A DNA stretch of 38,201 bases, taken from assembly GCA_044432725.1 (NCBI GenBank), contig JAWXUL010000025.1, positions 1-38,201 on the forward strand. The letters run 5' to 3'. This stretch comes from JAWXUK01 sp044432725 (GTDB lineage Bacteria > Bacillota > Clostridia > Oscillospirales > Oscillospiraceae). The first letter of the stretch is position 1; every line of letters begins with the position of its first letter. This document shows, one piece after another, positions 8,058-16,147 of this stretch. A model generated the notes under the pieces. The model made no database searches. It was not told where the DNA came from and was given only the letters and a program-made list of their open reading frames with translations. A program made the translations under genes and the position numbers.

Positions 8058-9677
8058 ATGGTTACAGACAAGCAAATAGGAAAATTTTTAAAAAAATACA
8101 AAAATGCACTTTATATGGTAAACATATTGGAGAATCGAATCGTTTATTACAATCAAAGTGGTAAAGATATTTATGGAATTGACACCAAAAATAAGGATAT
8201 CAATCAAGTGTTTCCCGATGATAATGAATTTTTACGTGAACAAATTGGTGATTTGTTGAAAGAAGAAGAAACAGCCAAGGTTTATGATGTCTTTACCCTG
8301 ACAAAAGATAATGAACGTGTACTTGCCGATGTACAAATAGATTTTCTGGACGAGGAAAGAGAAGTTGTTGTCATTGAAATCCGTCAGAAAAAAGATACTC
8401 GCATGGAAAAGGCGCTTCATCAAATTGATACCTCTCACAGAGCAGAGGCAATGCTGGAACTAGATGGAGAATTGACTGTTTATCACTGTAATAAATATTT
8501 TTATCGTTTGTTTGGTGCTGAAAAACAAAGTTGTTTAGAACACTTTGATCATAAAGTCAGCGAGGGATTCTTGCTGGTCAAAAAGGATAAAATATTACAA
8601 GAAATAGAACAAGGACTGACACATGCCATGACATATTACACAGAAGTGGAAATTTTGTCCTTATCTGGCATCAAAAAATGGTATTCCATGGACTTGCAAC
8701 GTCGTATGATTGATGACACCCAAGAAAAACTCATGTGCACAATGGTAGATATTGACAAACGGATTAAAACCCAAGATGAACTAGATACAGTGAACCAATA
8801 TTTTAAAACAGTACAAAATTTATCTGATGATTTGCTCTTTCGAGTGGATGTGAAGAATAAAACAATCATTCGAACAGATGAACGTTCTAAAACCTTTGGA
8901 CTAAGCGAAATACAGCCCAATTTCCCAAAATCAGTTTGTGACAGTGGTGTGGTACACCAAGAAGACATCGAAACCTATATGGATTTTGGGCTAGATGTAT
9001 TGCAGGGCGTAGAGGGTTCTTGTGAAGTGCGTATGAGAGCCACCAATGGGGAATTTCGTTTGCGTAAAATTACTTGCAGAGCTGTTTATAACAACAATGG
9101 TACATTAAAAGAAATGTTTGGCAAGTTGGAAGATGTCCAAGAAGTAAAGGATTTAGAAGCAAAAGCGAAGGTAGACTTGCTTACAGGGATCTACAATAAA
9201 ATAAGCTTTCAAGAACAAGTGGAACGAATCCTCTCCCAAACAGCAGAAGACACTCATCACACCTTTTTCTTTATCGATTTAGACGATTTCAAAGGAATAA
9301 ATGATAATTATGGTCATAGTTTCGGTGATTTCCTTTTGTCTACTGTGGGGAAACGACTGAAACGACTGGTGCGTGACAAGGATGTATTAGGACGTATCGG
9401 AGGAGATGAGTTTGTGATTTTCTTCCCTACCCTAGGTAAAAATAAAGACTTTGCACTCAGCCGTGCCAAGGCTATTTTAAATGCATTAAATCAAGAATTT
9501 CACTATCAAGATAAAAGAGCTCAAATCAAAGGGAGTGTAGGGATAGCAGTCTATCCAGAGCAAGGAACAACCTATGAAGAACTTTATCAAAACGCAGATT
9601 TAGCCCTCTATCACTCAAAAGCAGAAGGGAAAAATGTGGTTACCCTGTACAATTATGGCTTGCAGTCCAAAGAATAG
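8058..9677 (+). CDS. Soluble PAS-GGDEF diguanylate cyclase (one PAS_3-like repeat)
   Basis: A 539-residue protein with no membrane segment, so it should sense an intracellular cue and make c-di-GMP in the cytoplasm. Two divergent PAS-like modules cover about 1-115 and 120-240, the second with 'LTVYHCNKYFYRLFGA' and 'WYSMDLQRRMIDDT'. One PAS_3/PAC-like repeat follows from residue 248 ('QYFKTVQNLSDDLLFRVDVKNKT', then 'EMFGKLEDVQE'), then the GGDEF domain (about 370-535). The catalytic GGDEF is at 448-452, the metal/substrate motif is 'FIDLDDFKGINDNYG', and an RDKD inhibitory I-site sits five residues upstream. It is therefore predicted active and feedback-inhibited. The next gene, 36 bases downstream, is the seven-repeat version of the same architecture. 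Confidence 0.88.
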   Translation: MVTDKQIGKFLKKYKNALYMVNILENRIVYYNQSGKDIYGIDTKNKDINQVFPDDNEFLREQIGDLLKEEETAKVYDVFTLTKDNERVLADVQIDFLDEEREVVVIEIRQKKDTRMEKALHQIDTSHRAEAMLELDGELTVYHCNKYFYRLFGAEKQSCLEHFDHKVSEGFLLVKKDKILQEIEQGLTHAMTYYTEVEILSLSGIKKWYSMDLQRRMIDDTQEKLMCTMVDIDKRIKTQDELDTVNQYFKTVQNLSDDLLFRVDVKNKTIIRTDERSKTFGLSEIQPNFPKSVCDSGVVHQEDIETYMDFGLDVLQGVEGSCEVRMRATNGEFRLRKITCRAVYNNNGTLKEMFGKLEDVQEVKDLEAKAKVDLLTGIYNKISFQEQVERILSQTAEDTHHTFFFIDLDDFKGINDNYGHSFGDFLLSTVGKRLKRLVRDKDVLGRIGGDEFVIFFPTLGKNKDFALSRAKAILNALNQEFHYQDKRAQIKGSVGIAVYPEQGTTYEELYQNADLALYHSKAEGKNVVTLYNYGLQSKE

Positions 9678-9713
9678 CCAAGTATATTTCAAATTATCAA
9701 AGGAGATCAAGGA

Positions 9714-12700
9714 ATGGAACTCACAGCAACCTTTCAAACAATTACTGAAAATATTGAACACGCTTTTATGGTGTATAAAGCAGGAAAAAAATATAGTAGT
9801 TTTGCCAATCAGAAGGCGCTGGAACTATATGGAGAAGCAGATGGAACAGTGAATGTCCATGAATTATTTTTAAATCACAACCGACCTGACAGCTATACAG
9901 ATAACCAAAAAAGAAAACTAGATTCTGTTGGGTATCTCAATACCTCTGATGTAGTGACAAAAACCAAGTCTGGAGAAACCAAACTTTCTGACGTGCAAGT
10001 TGGCTATGCGAATCCTGAAAAAACAGAATTCTTTATCATTATGGTGCAAAAAGAAGATGCTCGCATGGAGTCAGCGAAAAACAACGTAGATTTATCTTAT
10101 CGTGCCGATGCCATTTTAGAATATGATGACTGTTTAACTATTTTATACTGTAATCACAGCTTTCGACAAGTCTTAGAAGCAATCGATGATAGTTATTTAG
10201 ACTATTTGCAAAGACAGCTGGCTAAAACTTTTCGGAAAGATAAAAAAGCACAGCTGTTGAAAGAAATTCATCGTGCTTTGCAACGAAATAAAACCTATCA
10301 AACTGAAGTGGAAATCATCAATTTAAATGGGGAAAAACATTGGTATTCCATGGACTTACAACGTCGTTCCTTTGATGACACTGGGGATAAGTTGCTTTGC
10401 AGCTTGGTGAATATAGACGAGCGAAAAAAAGCAACTGTGCAACTGAATTCCTTCACCCAATACTTTGAAGCAATGCAATCTTTATCAGGTGAATCCTTGT
10501 TTCAGATAGATGTAAAAACACAAGTTTTACACATGAGAGCAGAGTTAGCAAAGGAATTAAATTTACAAGCAGAGATGGAAGATTATCCAAATTCTGTGTA
10601 TCACGTGATTCATCCAGAGGATTTAGATGATTATAAAGAGTTTTCTACTCGGTCTTTGGCAGGAGAAAATCGTTTTCTGAAGGTTCGTTTTCAATCTGCC
10701 ACAGGTGAATATCAGTGGTACGAACTGAACTCTATGAACATTTACGATGAAGCTGGGGAAGCCATAGAGGTACTTGGGAAAGTAAAAAATGTCAACGAAG
10801 AGCAAGAAATCAAAAATGAATATAACCAGTTGAATCTATATTTTGATGCCATGCAAAATATTTCTGATGAATCTATTTATGTTATTGACGTGGAAACCCG
10901 TACTTTGTTACAAAAAGGTGCTGTTGCCGAGGAATTAGGTATTAAAGGTGAGGTGACTGGCTATCCAGAAAGTGTGTACCCTCTGATTCACCCAGAGGAT
11001 TTAGACGGATTCAAGGACTTTGCAAACAAAGCATTAAAGGGCATTGGGTCTTTTATTTCTGTTCGTGTTAAGAGAGATGAGAATGAGTATTGTTGGTATG
11101 AATTGATTTCTAAAATTTTGAAAGATGAAACAGGGAAACCCACGAAAATCTTCGGGAAAATGAATAATATTCAGTCTGCACAGGCGCTGAAAGAAGAATT
11201 TACCACCATCAATCAATATTATAGTGCGGTACAATCACTCTCTGGGGAATCCTTGTACACCGTTAATATCAAGAGCAAGCTTGTCAATTGTCAAGGTGTC
11301 GCAGCAGATGAGTTGGGACTCCCTCCTATCATCGAGGGATATCCTGACTGCGTGTTTGATTTGGTTTTGCCAGAGGATTTGCACGATTTCAAAGATTTTG
11401 CATATCGTTCTCTTTCAGGGGAGGAACGTAAACTAGAGTTGCAAATCAAAAATAAAAATGGTAGTTACCAGTGGTATGAACTCCATAACATGATTATTCG
11501 AGACAAAACAGAACGGCCAGTGGAGATTTTAGGCAGAATTAAGAACATCAACAAAGAACGTAATTTAGAGGAAGATTATTCAGACTTGCATCAATATTTC
11601 ACTGCCATGCAAGAATTATCTGATGATATTTTGTGGAGAATAGATGTTCCCACTGCCACCATGCACCATTTTTTACAAGGGGCAAAGGCAGAGAAGTTAG
11701 GTAGGACTTTCTCGGACTATGTCAATGTTTTAATCAATCAAAAAATCATCCACCCAGAGGACGCAGAGAAATTTCTCAGCCACAGGCAAGAATGGTTGTC
11801 AGGGAGAATAGATAGTTTTGCCATTCGTTTTGCTTTTAAAAATGAAGACTATGAATTATATAAAATCACAGGTCAGAAAATTTTTGATGAGCAAGGGAAC
11901 ATTGTAGAAGTTCTGGGAAGATTGCAAAATATCCAAGCAGAACAAAAGTTAAAAGAGGATAATTCACTTCTAAATCAATATTTAATGGCAATGCAACTAT
12001 TTTCCGACAACTATCTCTATCGTATTGATGTACAAACCATGACATTATATCGAATCATTCAATCAGATGGAGAAAAAATTGAAGTAAGAGAAGTTCCTGA
12101 CTACGTAAACACTGTGATTTCAAAAAATATCGTTCACCCAGAGGATGCAGATAGTTACCGAGACTATGTACAAAGTTGGTATGATGGGGAAGCAGAGGAA
12201 CTATCCAAATATACCGTACGTTTTGCCATTGACTCGGACATATATCAGTGGTATGACATTTATGGGCAGAAGATTTATGATGACGAGGGTAATTTGAAGG
12301 AAGTTTTCGGCAAAATGGTCAATATTCAAAGTGAACGTGAACTGAAAGAAGATTATTCCATGTTAAACCAATATTTTAATGCCATTCAAAAACTTTCTAG
12401 TGATATTGTGTATCGCATTGATGTGAAAAATATGACGCTGCACCACATGGTTGAGTCAGGACAAGCAGATAGATTAGGCAATATCATACCTGACTATGTC
12501 AATACATTCATCAAAGAAAAAATCATTCACCCAGAGGATATCGAGCGTTACTGTGACTATGTAAAAGAATGGCTTGCAGGGCGTAATGATAGCATTTCGT
12601 TACGTTTTGCCATCGAGTCTGAAGAATATCAATGGTACAAAACATCAGGGCAAAAAATATTCGATGAAAAAGGCGAGTTGGTGGAAGTTTTGGGTAGAAT

Positions 12701-13628
12701 GGAAAATATACAAGAAGAAAAAGACTTAAAAGCAAATTTTTCTGTTGTAAACCAATATTTCCATGCTATGCAAGAATTATCCAAAGATATTTTGTTCCAC
12801 ATAGATATGAAGACCAAAACCATGTATCACAGTGACCCCAATGCCCAAGACTTTGGCGTCCCAGTGGAAATACCTGATTTTGTCAATACCTTTATCAAAA
12901 ATGGCTTTGTTCGTCCAGAGGATGCCCAGGCGTATCGTGACTATTCTGAAAAATTGATGTCTGGGGAAAACATGTCTTATCAAATCCAAGCAGCAGTAGG
13001 GGTTGGGCGATATGAGTGGTTTGACGTAAAAAGTAAGTTTATTTACGACGAAAATGGTGAACCAACTGAAATTTTCGGTAAAATGAAAAACATCCAACAG
13101 CAAAAGAATTTAGAACTTCGAGCCACCCATGATCTGATGACAAAGGTGTTAAACAAAGTCAGTTTCGAAGAAGAGGTGGCTCTTATTTTTGAAAATCCAA
13201 AAGAAGAGCAAAAACACGCTTTGATTTTTATAGATGTGGATGATTTTAAAGAAATTAACGATAGCTTTGGTCATAGCTTTGGAGATTCTCTTCTCACCAC
13301 TGTGGGAAAACGTTTACAGCGAGGCGTGAGATTGACTGACTTGGTTGGTCGTGTTGGAGGGGATGAGTTTGCTGTCTTTTTGGAACAGGTGGAGGATGTG
13401 CCTTCTGCAGTGGAACGCACAGAGCTACTTTTGTCCTCTCTTCAACGTGAATTCACCTTTGGAGGCATCACAAGGACAATCCAATGTAGCTTAGGCATTG
13501 CCATCTATCCAGACCATGGTAAGACCTATGCTGATTTGGTGGCGAAATCTGATGTGGCTCTTTATGCTTCTAAACGAAAAGGGAAAAATGTTGCAACACT
13601 TTACACCAAGGAATTAGAAGAATATTGA
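9714..13628 (+). CDS. Giant soluble DGC with seven tandem PAS_3-like repeats
   Basis: A 1304-residue cytoplasmic protein. Residues 1-245 hold the same two divergent PAS-like modules as its upstream neighbour. Seven tandem PAS_3/PAC-like repeats then start at about residues 250, 376, 502, 628, 756, 887 and 1015 (period 126-131). Each opens with a 'QYFxAMQxLSxD' helix and carries an 'HPEDL/A' turn (RPED in the seventh, LPED in the third) and a 'GK/RMxNIQ' PAC end. Repeats 1-3 ('YPxSVYxxIHPEDLD') and 4-7 ('PDYVNTxI...HPED') form two subfamilies, pointing to block duplication. The GGDEF domain is at about 1137-1300, with GGDEF at 1215-1219, 'FIDVDDFKEINDSFG' and an RLTD I-site. A strong AAAGGAGATCAAGGA ribosome site supports the start. 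It shares an operon with the previous gene. Confidence 0.9.
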   Translation: MELTATFQTITENIEHAFMVYKAGKKYSSFANQKALELYGEADGTVNVHELFLNHNRPDSYTDNQKRKLDSVGYLNTSDVVTKTKSGETKLSDVQVGYANPEKTEFFIIMVQKEDARMESAKNNVDLSYRADAILEYDDCLTILYCNHSFRQVLEAIDDSYLDYLQRQLAKTFRKDKKAQLLKEIHRALQRNKTYQTEVEIINLNGEKHWYSMDLQRRSFDDTGDKLLCSLVNIDERKKATVQLNSFTQYFEAMQSLSGESLFQIDVKTQVLHMRAELAKELNLQAEMEDYPNSVYHVIHPEDLDDYKEFSTRSLAGENRFLKVRFQSATGEYQWYELNSMNIYDEAGEAIEVLGKVKNVNEEQEIKNEYNQLNLYFDAMQNISDESIYVIDVETRTLLQKGAVAEELGIKGEVTGYPESVYPLIHPEDLDGFKDFANKALKGIGSFISVRVKRDENEYCWYELISKILKDETGKPTKIFGKMNNIQSAQALKEEFTTINQYYSAVQSLSGESLYTVNIKSKLVNCQGVAADELGLPPIIEGYPDCVFDLVLPEDLHDFKDFAYRSLSGEERKLELQIKNKNGSYQWYELHNMIIRDKTERPVEILGRIKNINKERNLEEDYSDLHQYFTAMQELSDDILWRIDVPTATMHHFLQGAKAEKLGRTFSDYVNVLINQKIIHPEDAEKFLSHRQEWLSGRIDSFAIRFAFKNEDYELYKITGQKIFDEQGNIVEVLGRLQNIQAEQKLKEDNSLLNQYLMAMQLFSDNYLYRIDVQTMTLYRIIQSDGEKIEVREVPDYVNTVISKNIVHPEDADSYRDYVQSWYDGEAEELSKYTVRFAIDSDIYQWYDIYGQKIYDDEGNLKEVFGKMVNIQSERELKEDYSMLNQYFNAIQKLSSDIVYRIDVKNMTLHHMVESGQADRLGNIIPDYVNTFIKEKIIHPEDIERYCDYVKEWLAGRNDSISLRFAIESEEYQWYKTSGQKIFDEKGELVEVLGRMENIQEEKDLKANFSVVNQYFHAMQELSKDILFHIDMKTKTMYHSDPNAQDFGVPVEIPDFVNTFIKNGFVRPEDAQAYRDYSEKLMSGENMSYQIQAAVGVGRYEWFDVKSKFIYDENGEPTEIFGKMKNIQQQKNLELRATHDLMTKVLNKVSFEEEVALIFENPKEEQKHALIFIDVDDFKEINDSFGHSFGDSLLTTVGKRLQRGVRLTDLVGRVGGDEFAVFLEQVEDVPSAVERTELLLSSLQREFTFGGITRTIQCSLGIAIYPDHGKTYADLVAKSDVALYASKRKGKNVATLYTKELEEY
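10461..13125 (+). repeat. Seven in-frame coding repeats of 378-393 bases
   Basis: DNA encoding the seven tandem PAS-like repeats. The repeats are clearly related at protein level but diverged in bases, so the array is not very recent. Related proteins at 8058 and 21538 carry one and two copies. Confidence 0.85.
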
Positions 13629-13661
13629 CTGAAAAGAAGAAAATTGGCGAGGTGGAAGGTC

Positions 13662-13673
13662 TTGTGATGTGTT
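13662..13673 (+). repeat. Intergenic 12-mer, one-mismatch copy 3
   Basis: TTGTGATGTGTT, followed by GCCTAA as in the copy at 16080. Confidence 0.4.
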
Positions 13674-13770
13674 GCCTAAGAGAAGCAAGGCGATCTAATA
13701 TGCAAAAGGCACATAAAAACAAGAACTTTCACTGTATCAATTATGACAACTAGAAATCTTTGAAAAATCA

Positions 13771-13800
13771 TAGACAAAGGATGAGGCATTATGGTATAAT
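13771..13800 (+). promoter_or_regulatory. Promoter of the first GGDEF-EAL gene (TAGACA type)
   Basis: TAGACA (13771-13776), an 18-base spacer ending in ATGG, and TATAAT (13795-13800), 34 bases before the start. The leader is short, unlike those of the other c-di-GMP operons here. The rest of 13629-13834 shows no clear terminator. Confidence 0.7.
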
Positions 13801-13834
13801 ATTGAAAATAAATAGCAAACGGAGGTAGGGTTAC

Positions 13835-15916
13835 ATGGACTGGTTAGAACGTTGTGACGTCATCTTAGAACAACATCAACTGCCGTGTTTTTTGGCAGAC
13901 GTAGAAACAGGGAAAATTTTCTATGTGAATGGAAATCTCGCAAAAATGTTTGGAGGGAAAGAGAACCTCTTAGGAAAAGTTTATTATGAAGCCATCACAG
14001 ATGATCATGCTACCATCGATGAGAGAAGTCCACACAACTGGGATGTGACTGACTTCTACGAAATTGAAATTTTCAACAGCACAGTCGGGCATGGCTTCCG
14101 AATTAATCTAACCATTGTCAAAGAGTTAGAGCCTGCAATTATTTTTTGCTCTCTCACACCTGTTGGTGCGAAAAAAAGAGAGGAATTTTCTTTTGAACAA
14201 ACAATCACTCAGTGTATTGCTGCTTTGAATGGTGATATAGACCAAAAGACAAATGATTTGCTTGAGATACTAGGGAAATACTACGAAGCAGAGAAGGCTT
14301 ATCTCTATATTTTAGATTCAGAAAAGGAAGAAATTTCTTGCAAAAATTCTTGGAAAGCAAATTCGGAAATTTCAGTTACCACTGCGCTCAGTGAAAGAAT
14401 AGATGTTAAAATTGTCGTGGAATGGCTGGCAACTAGAAATGAAGTCAATATTGTGGATATCGCCAAAGGACATCTTGATGTCAATGAAACCTCCTTATCC
14501 GGAAAAGTACTAAAAGCCTTTGATATAGATGATGTTGTTGTTTCTGTGGTAGAAGATAAAAATCATCAGCCCTTGGGCATGATCGCAATCACCAATCGAA
14601 AACGCAAATCTGCAGATCTACGTTTACTGCAAAGTGTTTCCCATTTTATGGAACGTGATATCACGCAAAGTGAAGAAAAACTCCCCATAGAACTGATGAA
14701 TGATCGGGATATTCTCACTGGTTTTTATAACCGGACTACCTATGCTCGTCAAGTAGAAGAAATACAATCAAGTCCGCCCAAAACATTAGGGGTCTTTCTG
14801 GCAAACGTCAACGGCTTACGGAAAATCAATGCTGAATATGGTTATGCCAAAGGTGATAGCTTTATCAAAAAAGCCGCTGAAATCATCAAAGCATTTTTTG
14901 AAACAGATATTTTTCGCATCGCAGGGGACGAATTCGTTGCCTTTTTCCCAGAGGTAGAGAAAGAAGCCTTTGAAAGCCAAATTCTCTCTTTACGTGAAAA
15001 ATTAAAGGAAGAGGATAGCAATATTTTTGCCCTTGGTCATGCTTGGGGGGCTGGTCGCTTTGATTGTGGTCAGCTGATCCGTGAAGCAGACACTATGATG
15101 TACATCAACAAGCAAGAATATTATCACAGCTCTAACCGCAGATTTGATGAAATTTCTGACAGTACCCTCAGCGATTTACTTTCTTTCTTAGACGATGGCG
15201 AGTTTATGATATACCTCCAACCACAGGTACGTTTAAAAGATGCCTCTCTCTACGGTGCAGAAGCACTGATCCGAAGATTTGACAAGAAAAATCAAAAAAT
15301 GGTGTTCCCAGACCAATTTATTTCGCTATATGAGCAGAAATCTGTGATTCGTCATATTGATTTGTTTGTGGTGAATGAAGTGTGTAGACTTCTGGCGACT
15401 TGGATCAAAACAGGAAAAGGCATACCCATTTCCGTGAATTTAAGCCGTGTTACGCTACAAGAATACGGCATTGTGGATACCATCGTAGAAATCTGCGATA
15501 AATTCGAAATCCCGCATGAACTTTTGGTGATAGAGGTGACCGAACGTGTGGGTCTGATTGAGAATAATGTGGCTTCTGCCCTGATTTCTGCCTTTAAAGA
15601 AAACGGATTCAATATTTCTCTGGACGATTTTGGCTGTGCCTATTCCAATATTGTCACATTGGCTCAAATTCGAGTGGATGAAGTGAAATTGGATAAAAGT
15701 TTGGTGGATCATCTGATTACCAATTCTCAAAATCATATTCTTGTGAAAAATGTTTTGACCATGTGCAACGAATTGGATGGTGCTTCTACCCTTGCTGAAG
15801 GGATAGAGGACGAAAGTCAGGCAAAAATGCTACATGATTTAGGCTGTCATTTGGGACAAGGTTATTTTTACTCACGTCCCATTCCTGTGTCTGAATTTGA
15901 AGAAAAGTATAGGTAA
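13835..15916 (+). CDS. GAF-GGDEF-EAL protein, predicted c-di-GMP phosphodiesterase
   Basis: A 693-residue soluble protein: an N-terminal PAS-like module (about 1-115), a GAF-like domain (about 125-280), a degenerate GGDEF domain (about 290-420) and an EAL domain (about 440-690). The GGDEF signature is AGDEF (363-367). The first metal aspartate is replaced ('ANVNGLRKIN') and there is no I-site, so this domain is likely regulatory, perhaps GTP-binding. The EAL domain keeps the catalytic set: EAL at 476-478, 'SVNLSR', 'EVTER', 'LDDFGCAYSN', 'DEVKLDKSL', 'LAEGIE' and 'GQGYFYSRP', so hydrolysis of c-di-GMP to pGpG is expected. A GGAGG ribosome site precedes the start. It is a paralogue of the gene at 19417. 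Confidence 0.88.
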   Translation: MDWLERCDVILEQHQLPCFLADVETGKIFYVNGNLAKMFGGKENLLGKVYYEAITDDHATIDERSPHNWDVTDFYEIEIFNSTVGHGFRINLTIVKELEPAIIFCSLTPVGAKKREEFSFEQTITQCIAALNGDIDQKTNDLLEILGKYYEAEKAYLYILDSEKEEISCKNSWKANSEISVTTALSERIDVKIVVEWLATRNEVNIVDIAKGHLDVNETSLSGKVLKAFDIDDVVVSVVEDKNHQPLGMIAITNRKRKSADLRLLQSVSHFMERDITQSEEKLPIELMNDRDILTGFYNRTTYARQVEEIQSSPPKTLGVFLANVNGLRKINAEYGYAKGDSFIKKAAEIIKAFFETDIFRIAGDEFVAFFPEVEKEAFESQILSLREKLKEEDSNIFALGHAWGAGRFDCGQLIREADTMMYINKQEYYHSSNRRFDEISDSTLSDLLSFLDDGEFMIYLQPQVRLKDASLYGAEALIRRFDKKNQKMVFPDQFISLYEQKSVIRHIDLFVVNEVCRLLATWIKTGKGIPISVNLSRVTLQEYGIVDTIVEICDKFEIPHELLVIEVTERVGLIENNVASALISAFKENGFNISLDDFGCAYSNIVTLAQIRVDEVKLDKSLVDHLITNSQNHILVKNVLTMCNELDGASTLAEGIEDESQAKMLHDLGCHLGQGYFYSRPIPVSEFEEKYR

Positions 15917-16107
15917 TACCTTATAATTCCCATTTTTGAATTTAGAGGAAAATCAATTCTCCCTAAAGGGACTTCCAAGGTCGCTCAAAAAGTTAAAAAT
16001 CGAGTGTAATCCTTGGTGGATTGCCGAGATTTTTAGCGAATTTGAGGGGCTTATTTTCCCTAAAGTCGGGAATGAGGGATTGTGAGGTGTTGCCTAAAAA
16101 AATAATG
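15917..16107. other. Intergenic region between convergent genes
   Basis: Non-coding. It contains the fourth TTGTGAGGTGTT copy, followed by GCCTAA, and ends in a bidirectional terminator. Nothing else was recognised. Confidence 0.4.
16080..16091 (+). repeat. Intergenic 12-mer TTGTGAGGTGTT, copy 4
   Basis: Exact copy, 17 bases upstream of the terminator stem. Confidence 0.5.
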
Positions 16108-16147
16108 AAATCCCACCTTACAGATTGTTGTAAGGTGGGATTTTTTT
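16108..16147. terminator. Bidirectional terminator between convergent c-di-GMP genes
   Basis: Perfect 15-bp stem, AAATCCCACCTTACA with TGTAAGGTGGGATTT, and a 6-base loop. It is flanked by T-runs on both strands, so it serves both the plus-strand EAL gene and the minus-strand fusion gene, whose stop codon touches it. Confidence 0.9.

Noticed and set aside
12777..13103. Antisense frame of 108 codons within the seven-repeat cyclase
   Set aside because: It mirrors the coding strand's codon pattern, has no ribosome site and resembles no protein family.
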